This document shows positions 55,631-62,846 of a DNA stretch of 64,000 bases, piece after piece. The number at the start of each line of letters is the position of its first letter. Position 1 is the stretch's first letter. The notes under the pieces are model-generated. The model saw only the letters and a program-made list of their open reading frames with translations. It had not been told where the DNA came from and ran no database searches. Source of the DNA: Winogradskya humida (GTDB taxonomy: Bacteria > Actinomycetota > Actinomycetes > Mycobacteriales > Micromonosporaceae); assembly GCF_016862215.1 (NCBI RefSeq), contig NZ_BOMN01000125.1, forward strand, positions 1-64,000. Direction: 5' to 3'. A program made the position numbers and the translations under genes.

Positions 55631-57745
55631 ATGGCTGCGAAGAAGAAAACCCCGGCTCCGTCCCCCGCCGCTCTCGATCCTGCGGAAACCAGCCCCGTGA
55701 GCAAGGCCCTTGCCCCGGAGCAAGGACTGCAGAACGGCGCCTTTCTGACCACCGCCGAGGGACTGCGGTTGCCGGACACGGATCATTCCCTGAAAGCCGG
55801 GCCGCGGGGGCCTTCGCTGCTGGAGGATTTCCACCTGCGGGAGAAGATCACCCATTTTGATCACGAGCGCATTCCGGAGCGGGTCGTGCACGCCCGCGGT
55901 GCCGCCGCGCACGGAGTTTTCCGAGCGTACGGCAGTGCCGGCTCGGTGACGAAGGCGCCTTTCCTGGCCGAACAGGGCCGCGAGACACCGGTATTCGTGC
56001 GGTTCTCCACGGTGCTCGGATCACGCGGGTCGGCGGATACCGTACGCGACGTCCGCGGCTTTGCCGTGAAGTTCTACACGGCCGAGGGAAACGTCGACCT
56101 GGTCGGCAACAACATGCCCGTCTTCTTCATTCAGGACGGCATCAAGTTCCCGGACATCATCCACGCCGGAAAACCGCACCCGGATCGCGAGATCCCGCAG
56201 GCACAGAGCGCGCACGACAGTTTCTGGGATTTCGTCTCCCTGCACACCGAGGCCACCCATCATGTCATGTGGGCGATGTCCGACCGGGGCATTCCGCGTT
56301 CCTACCGGACGATGGAGGGCTTCGGCGTCCACACTTTCCGGCTGGTCGACGCCGACGGTGCCACGAGTCTGGTGAAATTCCACTGGAAGCCCGTGGCCGG
56401 GGTGCATTCCCTGGTCTGGGAGGAGGCCCAGCTGGCGGCGGGCACCGACCCGGACTTCCACCGCCGGGACATGGCCGACGCGATCGACGCGGGCGCGTTC
56501 CTCGAGTACGAGCTCGGCATCCAGGTGATGCCGGACAGCGACGAGGAGACGTTCGAGGGCATCGACCTGCTGGACCCCACGAAGATCGTCCCCGAGGAGC
56601 TGGCACCGGTCCAGCCGATCGGCAAGCTGACCCTGAACCGCAACCCGGACAACTACTTCGCCGAGACGGAGCAGGTCGCCTTTCACACCGGCCACCTGGT
56701 CCCCGGCATCGAGATCACGAACGACCCGCTGATGCAGGCGCGGATGTTCTCGTACCTCGACACCCAGCTCACCCGGCTCGGTGGCCCCAACTTCGCCCAG
56801 CTGCCGATCAACCGGTCGCACGCCCCGGTCAACGACAACCTGCGCGACGGCATGCACCAGAGCGTCATCCACCGCGGCGTCGCGCCGTACCTGCCCAACA
56901 GCCTGGCCGGCGACGAGGGCCCCGAGCCCGCCACCGAACCGCAGGGCGGCTACGTCCAGGTCCCGCGGCTCGTCCACGGCGAGAAGGTACGCGCCAACCC
57001 GGTCTCGTTCGACGACCACTTCTCGCAGGCCACGCTCTTCTACGCGAGCATGAGCCCGGTGGAGAAACTGCACATCGTCGAGGCCTTCACGTTCGAGCTC
57101 GGCAAGGTCTACGAGCAGCCGATCCGGGAACGCGCCCTGGGCGTCCTCGCCAACGTCGACGCCGACCTGTGCGAGCAGATCGCCGCGGGTCTCGGCATGC
57201 CGGCACCGGTCGGCAAGCCGGCTGACAACGTGCAACCGTCCCCGGCCCTGTCGCAGATCTCCCCCGTCCCCGGCCCGATCGCCGGCCGCGTCATCGGCAT
57301 CGTCGCCGCCCCGGGCGCCGACCTCGCGGGCATCGGCAAGGTCCGCAAGGCCTTCGAGGCCAAGGGCGCCTTCGTCCGCGTCATCGCCCCGGCCGGCGGC
57401 ACCCTCGGCAAGGGCGCCCGCACCGAGATCATCGAACGGACCCTGCTCACCACCCGCTCGGTGGAGTACGACGCTGTCCTCATCGCGGGCGGCGCCGGCG
57501 CGCTGGCCGACATCAAGCTGACGGTGCTGCTGCAGGAGGCCTTCCGGCACGCCAAGGCCATCGGTGCCTGGGGCGACGGCGAGCAGGCCCTGATCACGGC
57601 GGGCATCGACACGACCGCGCCGGGCATCCTGCTCAGCGACGGGGTGTCCAGCGCGTACACCAAGGATCTGATCAATGCCGTCGGTCTCCACCGGGCCTGG
57701 GACCGCGCCGCCCTGGTGATGTCCTCCGCCGGCCCGGCGGCTTAA
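55631..57745 (+). CDS. katE: Large-subunit (clade 2) haem catalase with DJ-1/PfpI-like domain
   Basis: The 704-residue protein has the catalase core: distal His in RVVHARGAAAHG, distal Asn in DLVGNNMPVFFIQDG and the haem-ligand Tyr in RMFSYLDTQLTRLGGPNF. A C-terminal flavodoxin/DJ-1-like domain (about residues 535-700, GRVIGIVAAPGADLAGI ... AVLIAGGAGAL) is typical of HPII-type catalases, which are about 700-750 residues. It breaks down hydrogen peroxide in the cytoplasm. ATG 55631 has GAGG seven bases upstream. It ends at a bidirectional terminator shared with the convergent TetR gene. Confidence 0.95.
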   Translation: MAAKKKTPAPSPAALDPAETSPVSKALAPEQGLQNGAFLTTAEGLRLPDTDHSLKAGPRGPSLLEDFHLREKITHFDHERIPERVVHARGAAAHGVFRAYGSAGSVTKAPFLAEQGRETPVFVRFSTVLGSRGSADTVRDVRGFAVKFYTAEGNVDLVGNNMPVFFIQDGIKFPDIIHAGKPHPDREIPQAQSAHDSFWDFVSLHTEATHHVMWAMSDRGIPRSYRTMEGFGVHTFRLVDADGATSLVKFHWKPVAGVHSLVWEEAQLAAGTDPDFHRRDMADAIDAGAFLEYELGIQVMPDSDEETFEGIDLLDPTKIVPEELAPVQPIGKLTLNRNPDNYFAETEQVAFHTGHLVPGIEITNDPLMQARMFSYLDTQLTRLGGPNFAQLPINRSHAPVNDNLRDGMHQSVIHRGVAPYLPNSLAGDEGPEPATEPQGGYVQVPRLVHGEKVRANPVSFDDHFSQATLFYASMSPVEKLHIVEAFTFELGKVYEQPIRERALGVLANVDADLCEQIAAGLGMPAPVGKPADNVQPSPALSQISPVPGPIAGRVIGIVAAPGADLAGIGKVRKAFEAKGAFVRVIAPAGGTLGKGARTEIIERTLLTTRSVEYDAVLIAGGAGALADIKLTVLLQEAFRHAKAIGAWGDGEQALITAGIDTTAPGILLSDGVSSAYTKDLINAVGLHRAWDRAALVMSSAGPAA

Positions 57746-57754
57746 GCAACTGCG

Positions 57755-57782
57755 GCGCGGGGGTCAGCTCTGGCCCCCACGC
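57755..57782. terminator. Bidirectional hairpin, catalase / TetR
   Basis: GGGGGTCA (57759-57766) pairs with TGGCCCCC (57771-57778) with one T-G wobble. After one mismatch, three more G-C pairs extend the stem to 57755-57782. It lies between convergent genes and includes the TetR stop codon. Confidence 0.6.
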
Positions 57783-58402
57783 CGGAACTCCAGGGCTGCG
57801 TAGAGGTCCCGCGGCGGTGGTGCTCCTGGCAGCGGCTTCGTATTGGACGCGGCACAGGCCTGGAGCAGGTAGCCGATCAGCCGGTCCTGCGCGGCGGCGA
57901 GAGCCGGGGTCTGAGTGCGCATCACTCCCCCGGTAGCCAGCAGGATCAGCGGCAGATCGTGCGGGGAGAAGTCGGCCCGCAACACCCCGGCGGCCTTGGC
58001 CCGGCGGACGAGCCGGATGAACTCCCGCAGCCCGCGCTGGCGTTGCGCCTCGAGCAGCTCGGCGCCGGTGAACATCGTGGTCAGGACCTGCGCGAAGCCG
58101 CGGTCGCGCTGCGGGATCCGGCACACGTACTCGATGAACCCGCAGAACGCCGCCCACGGATCGGGATCCGCCGCTGCCCTGGTGGCCGTGTCCGCGTAGT
58201 CCGTCATCGCCGCCCCGAACGTCGCCTCGACGAGGTCGGCGCGGGCTGGGAAGTTGCGGATCAGCGTGGCGATCCCGACGCCGGCGCGACGTGCGACCTC
58301 GCTCATCGGCACGTCGATGCCGGACTCGCCGAACACCTCGGCCGCCGCGGCGAGGACCCGCTCCCGGTTGCGCACCGCGTCTGCCCGAGGCTGCCGTGAC
58401 AT
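57764..58402 (-). CDS. TetR-family regulator
   Basis: The 212-residue protein has a TetR helix-turn-helix (about residues 12-58, DVPMSEVARRAGVGIATLIRNFPARADLVEATF) and a C-terminal domain of the type found with SbtR-like actinobacterial repressors. It is divergent from an LLM-class oxidoreductase, and two tandem palindromes lie in the gap, so it should repress that gene. ATG 58402 follows AAGGGGTG; the GTG at 58411 is less likely. Confidence 0.88.
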   Translation of the reverse strand: MSRQPRADAVRNRERVLAAAAEVFGESGIDVPMSEVARRAGVGIATLIRNFPARADLVEATFGAAMTDYADTATRAAADPDPWAAFCGFIEYVCRIPQRDRGFAQVLTTMFTGAELLEAQRQRGLREFIRLVRRAKAAGVLRADFSPHDLPLILLATGGVMRTQTPALAAAQDRLIGYLLQACAASNTKPLPGAPPPRDLYAALEFRRGGQS

Positions 58403-58420
58403 CACCCACACCCCTTAAAT

Positions 58421-58460
58421 GGAAGTCCTCTTCCGGATACTGTTGCGGAAGACCCCTTCC
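58421..58460. promoter_or_regulatory. Tandem TetR operators
   Basis: GGAAGTCCTCTTCC (58421-58434) and GGAAGACCCCTTCC (58447-58460) are both perfect GGAAG-N4-CTTCC dyads, 26 bp apart start to start, in the gap between the divergent TetR and LLM genes. Two sites on similar faces of the helix suggest cooperative binding of two dimers. Confidence 0.75.
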
Positions 58461-58475
58461 ACTTTAGGACCGATC

Positions 58476-59531
58476 ATGTCAGTGGTAGAAATCGGCGTCG
58501 CCAGCCTGGCCGACCGGCAGCCGCGTACGGTCGACGGCACCACCGTCACCGAAGCCGCACGCACGGCCCAGATCATCGAGCTGGGCGTCCAGGCGGACGA
58601 GCTCGGCCTCGACGTCTTCGGGCTCGGCGAGCACCACAGCCGGGACTTCGTCGTCTCGTCGCCCGTGCCCGTGCTGGCCGCCGTCGCTGCGCGCACCACC
58701 CGGATCCGGCTGACCAGCGGCGTGACCGTGCTGAGCGCGCTCGACCCCGTCCGCGTGCACCAGGACTTCGCCACCCTCGACCTCATCAGCGGCGGCCGGG
58801 CGGAGATCACCGTGGGCCGCAGCGCGTACCCGGAGCCGTTCGCGCTGTTCGGGGTCGACATCAACGACTACGACGAGGTGTTCACCGAGAAGCTGGACCT
58901 GCTGCTGCGCCTGCGCGACGAACCGGAGATCAGCTGGAGCGGCACCCACCGCCCGCCGCTGACCCGGGCCGCCGTGGTGCCGCGTGGCGTGCAGGCCGCA
59001 CTACCCGTATGGATCGGCGCCGGTGGGACCCCGGCCAGCGCCGCCCGCGCCGGGCTGCTGGGCCTGCCGCTGATCCTCGGCTACCTCGGCGGCTCCCCGG
59101 AGCACCTCCGCGGGCTGGTGGACCTCTACCGCGCGGCCGGCGCCCGGGCCGGGCACGCCGATCGGCTGCGGGTGGGCGTCGCGGCGCACTACTTCGGCGC
59201 GGAAACGCAGGCGGAGGCCGCGTCGACGTACCCGTACTATCACGACTTTCTGCGGCCCAAGCACCCCGGAGGCGGCGGTTTCGTCGTCACCCCGCAGGCC
59301 TTCACCGACGGCACCAGCCCCGACCGGCCCCTGATGATCGGTACGCCCGGCCACGTCATCGACAAGCTCGTCCACCTGCACAAGGTCCTCGGCTACGACC
59401 GCCTGCAACTCCTCGCCGACTGGGGCGGTCTCCCGGCCCCGCTGGTCGAGGCCTCCGTGCACCGCCTGGGCACGGAGATAGCCCCCGCCCTGCGAGAAAC
59501 GCTCAGTCGAGTTTCGCGCGGAATTCCTTGA
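58476..59531 (+). CDS. LLM-class flavin-dependent oxidoreductase
   Basis: The 351-residue luciferase-like monooxygenase has the family's N-terminal VFGLGEHH, the TTRIRLTSGVTVLSALDPVRVHQDFATLDLISGGRAEITVGR block and a late PVWIGAGGTPASAARAGLLGLPLILGYLGGSP. It would use reduced flavin (FMNH2 or F420-related) to oxidise a small molecule. ATG 58476 follows TTTAGGACC. It is probably repressed by the divergent TetR protein. Its last 29 bp overlap the convergent DUF2750-like gene. Substrate unknown. Confidence 0.88.
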   Translation: MSVVEIGVASLADRQPRTVDGTTVTEAARTAQIIELGVQADELGLDVFGLGEHHSRDFVVSSPVPVLAAVAARTTRIRLTSGVTVLSALDPVRVHQDFATLDLISGGRAEITVGRSAYPEPFALFGVDINDYDEVFTEKLDLLLRLRDEPEISWSGTHRPPLTRAAVVPRGVQAALPVWIGAGGTPASAARAGLLGLPLILGYLGGSPEHLRGLVDLYRAAGARAGHADRLRVGVAAHYFGAETQAEAASTYPYYHDFLRPKHPGGGGFVVTPQAFTDGTSPDRPLMIGTPGHVIDKLVHLHKVLGYDRLQLLADWGGLPAPLVEASVHRLGTEIAPALRETLSRVSRGIP

Positions 59532-59883
59532 GCGTGAGCTGGCCGGCGTTGTGCCCGTCGACGGGGAAGATGGCGATGTCCGCGTCATCCTCCTTGAGCT
59601 GCGGCAGCCACTCCTTCAGGAACTCGTCCACGGGAATCGCGATCGGGTGCTCCCCCGGCTCGGCGTCCTCCTCGTTCTCCAGCTGGGCCACCGTCGCGTA
59701 CGGCCAGATCGGCAGCAGGGTCGTGCGCCGCGCGTCCTCGGTGAACAGGGTGTCGAACTCGTCCCCCCACACCCACAGCACGCCCTTGCCGGCGAGCACG
59801 TCGAACGTCGCGGCCACCCGGTCGTCCCCGCCCAGCGCGCGCAGCCGGTCCGCTTCGCCCCGCGAGATGTCATCCCGTGCCAC
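59503..59883 (-). CDS. DUF2750-like hypothetical protein
   Basis: The 126-residue acidic protein has features of DUF2750: VLWVWGDEFDTLFTED, then LLPIWPYATVAQLE and a tail VDEFLKEWLPQLKEDDADIAIFPVDG. No function is known for the family. GTG 59883 has GGAGG four to five bases upstream; the alternative start at 59943 has none. It is 90 bp downstream of the M24 peptidase on the same strand and may be cotranscribed. Confidence 0.65.
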   Translation of the reverse strand: MARDDISRGEADRLRALGGDDRVAATFDVLAGKGVLWVWGDEFDTLFTEDARRTTLLPIWPYATVAQLENEEDAEPGEHPIAIPVDEFLKEWLPQLKEDDADIAIFPVDGHNAGQLTLKEFRAKLD

Positions 59884-59973
59884 TTGACCTCCGAAAACCC
59901 GCCCACCGATGTACGGCTGCGATCGTATCGGCCCGGCCACCACGAACGGCAGGCGGCGCTCCCCCTGCCGTGG

Positions 59974-61335
59974 TCAGCGGGCGGCCCATTTCTCCAGGCC
60001 GGCGGCGTCGATCGGCAGGGCTCCGGAGAGAACCTCATGCCCGGTCGCGGTGACCAGGAGATCATCCTCGATGCGTACGCCGATGCCGCGCAGCTCCGGC
60101 GGCAGCGTCTCGTCGTGGGCGTGGAAGTACAGTCCGGGCTCGACGGTCAGCACCATGCCGGGCGCAAGCGGCGCGCCCTGGTACTGGTCGTAGTTCGACG
60201 AGCCGCAATCGTGCACGTCGAGGCCGAGGTGGTGACCGATGCCGCAGACGATGTAGCGGCGGTGCTCCTGGCCCCGCGGTGCGAGTGCCTCGTCCACCGA
60301 GACCGGCAGCAGGCCCCAGTCGTGCAGGCCGCGGGCGAGGACCTCCAGGGAGGCGAAGTGGAAGTCGGAGAACAGACCGCCGGGGCGCACCTGGTCCATA
60401 CCCGCCCGGTGGGAGGCCTCGACCAGATCGTGCACCTGCCGCTGGACGGGTGAGAAGGCGCCGCCCACCGGGATCGTCCGGGTCACGTCGGCGGTGTAGA
60501 GCGACCTCGCCTCCACTCCCATGTCGAGCAGCAACGTCTCACCGGGCCGGACCGGGCCGTCGCAGCGGACCCAGTGCAGGATCGGGGCGTGGTCACCGGA
60601 ACCGACGATCGTGCTGTAGCCGGGGCCGTTGCCGAACGTCCGCGCGTACCTGTCGAAGGTGCCCTGCAGCCAGCGCTCCCCCAGCCCGTCGGCGACCGCG
60701 CGCGGCACCTCATCGGCCACGGCCGCGAACCCCGCGACGGTGTGGTCGATCGCCTCGCGCAGCTGGGCGATCTCCCATTCGTCCTTGATCATGCGGAGAT
60801 CGGCGACGACCCGCTGCAGATCGGCGTCGGGCGAGGGGTCGGGCATCTTGAGCGCCGAGCGGGGCCGCACCGGCAGATCCAGGGCCGCCGACCACGCGCC
60901 GAGCCCCGCGGACGGCCCCACCCACAGCTCGCCGTGTGCCGCACTCGCGTAGAAGTCACGCTCACCGGGCCCGGCCGGTGCGGGCAGGTAGAGCACCGCG
61001 TCGTGGCCGCCCGGTGCCGGTGTCATGACCAGCACCGACCCCTCGACCTGACACGAGGTCGCCCATACGAAGTCGCTGTCCGCGCGGAACGGGTGGTCCG
61101 CGTCACCGTTGCGGGGCCGGGCCTGCCCGGCTGCCAGGACCAGGGTCTGGCCGGGCAGTGCGGCGCTGAGCCGGGCCCGGTGCGCGACAGCAGCCCGCGC
61201 CGCGGCCGGATCGACCGGGGCGGGGACGTCGCGTTCGGCCCAGCCCTGGCCGATGCGGGCCAGGAAGCCGGGGCTGTCGTCGGCCAGCCACGGAGGCTTC
61301 GTCCCGGCCCACGGCGGGGTGCTCAACTCGGTCAT
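59974..61335 (-). CDS. pepP: Xaa-Pro aminopeptidase (M24B)
   Basis: The 453-residue protein has an aminopeptidase P N-terminal domain and a pita-bread catalytic domain. The two-metal ligands are visible: two Asp in LLLDMGVEARSLYTADVTR, His in GIGHHLGLDVHD, and Glu in LTVEPGLYF and GVRIEDDLLVT. It removes the first residue from peptides with proline in second position, in the cytoplasm. GGAGG lies six bases before ATG 61335. It follows the M1 peptidase gene by 78 bp, forming a peptidase pair downstream of the Pls/PosA-like gene. Confidence 0.92.
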   Translation of the reverse strand: MTELSTPPWAGTKPPWLADDSPGFLARIGQGWAERDVPAPVDPAAARAAVAHRARLSAALPGQTLVLAAGQARPRNGDADHPFRADSDFVWATSCQVEGSVLVMTPAPGGHDAVLYLPAPAGPGERDFYASAAHGELWVGPSAGLGAWSAALDLPVRPRSALKMPDPSPDADLQRVVADLRMIKDEWEIAQLREAIDHTVAGFAAVADEVPRAVADGLGERWLQGTFDRYARTFGNGPGYSTIVGSGDHAPILHWVRCDGPVRPGETLLLDMGVEARSLYTADVTRTIPVGGAFSPVQRQVHDLVEASHRAGMDQVRPGGLFSDFHFASLEVLARGLHDWGLLPVSVDEALAPRGQEHRRYIVCGIGHHLGLDVHDCGSSNYDQYQGAPLAPGMVLTVEPGLYFHAHDETLPPELRGIGVRIEDDLLVTATGHEVLSGALPIDAAGLEKWAAR

Positions 61336-61413
61336 CGCTTCGCCTCCAGGAGCTCGACGCGTTCCATCAGAACACGGGCGGCGACGCGGGTGCCACCGGG
61401 AATCGGCCGTCCC

Positions 61414-62757
61414 TCACCGGGGCAGCGGGGGCAGTGCCGGCGTGTCGAGCCACTCCTTGAACAGCCCGTCCAGGGGTTCGCGGGAGAAGCGCTGCGCGTG
61501 CGCCCGGAAGTCCTCGCTCGTCACCGTCGCGTGCTGGTGCCCGGCCACCCAGGCGCGGACCATCGGGAAGAACGAGCCGGCGCCGACCTTCTTGCGCAGG
61601 GCGTGCAGAGTGAGCGCGCCGCGCTTGTAGACGGCCGGGTCGAACATCGCGTCCACCCCCGGGTCGGCCACCCGGATGCCGGCCGCGCTGACCGCGAGGT
61701 AGCCGTGCCACTGGGCCGCGAGGGTGTCGGCCGGGAGACCGCCGCTGACCTCGGACCACAGCCATTCCGCGTACGTCGCGAAGCCCTCGTTGAGCCAGAT
61801 GTGGCGCCAGTCCGCGACCGTGAGGCTGTTGCCGAACCACTGATGCGCCAGCTCGTGCACGACCAGCCGCTCGTGGGTGCGCTTGCCGTCGATGTGGTTG
61901 GCGCCGAAGATGGCCATCCCCTGCGCCTCGATCGGGTCGTCGAGCTCGTCGTCGGCGACCACGAGCACGTACTCCTTGAACGGGTACGGCCCGAAGTACC
62001 GCTGCAGCGTCGCCATGATCTCGCCGTGCCGGCCGAGGTCGTGGGTGGCGCCGGCGCGCAACCGCGGCGGGATGGCGGCGCGCTGCCTGATCGGGCCGGG
62101 CGCGGCGAGCTCCATCATCTCGTAACGTCCGATCTGGACGCTCATCAGATAGGGCGACGTGGGTTCGCGACGCTCGAAGACCCAGCTGGTCGCGCCCGCA
62201 CCACGCCACTTCGAGACAAGATCACCGGTCACCAGCACGGCGTACGCGGAAGCGACCGTCAACGCCACCCGATACGTCGCCTTGGCCGCCGGCTGGTCGT
62301 CGCACGGGAACCACGACGGCGCCCCGTTCGGCTGGCTCGCGACGAGCACGCCGTCGGTCAGCTCGTCCCACCCGATGTCGCCCCAGCGCCCGGAGATCGG
62401 CAGCGGCGTCCCCGAATACCGGATGTCGACCCGGAACGTGTCGCCGTCGTCGATCGGGCGCTGCGGCTTGATGAAAAGCTTGTGACCGCGCTGGAGGTGC
62501 TTCGCCGGCCACCCGTCGACCCGGACGTCCTGCACCCGGAAACGCCCGAGGTCGAGCGAGAACCGGGACAGCGCCTGACCGGCCACGGCGGTGATGGTGG
62601 CCTTGCCGCCGAGCCGGTTGGACGTGATCCGGTATTCCAGGTCCAGGTCGTAGTGCTCCACCCGGTACCCGCCGTTGCCGTGCTCCGGCAGGTACGAGTC
62701 CTGCGAGTGGTCCGCCCCCGGCTTGGCACCCCGCGGACCAGGTAACTTAGGCGTCAT
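61414..62757 (-). CDS. M1-family zinc metallopeptidase, short form
   Basis: The 447-residue protein has an N-terminal beta-domain (about 1-200) and a gluzincin catalytic domain with HELAHQWFG (about residue 297) and the third zinc ligand in NEGFATYAEW (about 320). The exopeptidase GxMEN-type motif appears altered (QGMAIFGAN). It stops soon after the catalytic domain and lacks the C-terminal HEAT domain of aminopeptidase N, as many actinobacterial homologues do. No signal peptide is seen. AAGGTGA precedes ATG 62757. Its start overlaps a 30-codon ORF that itself overlaps the Pls/PosA-like gene. Confidence 0.88.
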   Translation of the reverse strand: MTPKLPGPRGAKPGADHSQDSYLPEHGNGGYRVEHYDLDLEYRITSNRLGGKATITAVAGQALSRFSLDLGRFRVQDVRVDGWPAKHLQRGHKLFIKPQRPIDDGDTFRVDIRYSGTPLPISGRWGDIGWDELTDGVLVASQPNGAPSWFPCDDQPAAKATYRVALTVASAYAVLVTGDLVSKWRGAGATSWVFERREPTSPYLMSVQIGRYEMMELAAPGPIRQRAAIPPRLRAGATHDLGRHGEIMATLQRYFGPYPFKEYVLVVADDELDDPIEAQGMAIFGANHIDGKRTHERLVVHELAHQWFGNSLTVADWRHIWLNEGFATYAEWLWSEVSGGLPADTLAAQWHGYLAVSAAGIRVADPGVDAMFDPAVYKRGALTLHALRKKVGAGSFFPMVRAWVAGHQHATVTSEDFRAHAQRFSREPLDGLFKEWLDTPALPPLPR

Positions 62758-62846
62758 GCCGAGTCACCTTCGGCATGCCCTTCTGGCCCTCGCCGCTGCG
62801 GGCCGTCGCCGGCCGCCGGCAGGCGTGGCTCGGTGCAGTCGGTCAT
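62754..62846 (-). CDS. Thirty-codon ORF bridging two genes by double overlap
   Basis: ATG 62846 overlaps the TGA of the Pls/PosA-like gene, and the ORF's own TGA overlaps the ATG of the M1 peptidase (ATGA on both sides). The product begins MTDCTEPRLPAAG and is hydrophilic and Gly/Pro-rich, with no known motif. It may be a coupling ORF that carries ribosomes across the 85-bp gap, or a small protein. Chance cannot be excluded. Confidence 0.35.
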   Translation of the reverse strand: MTDCTEPRLPAAGDGPQRRGPEGHAEGDSA

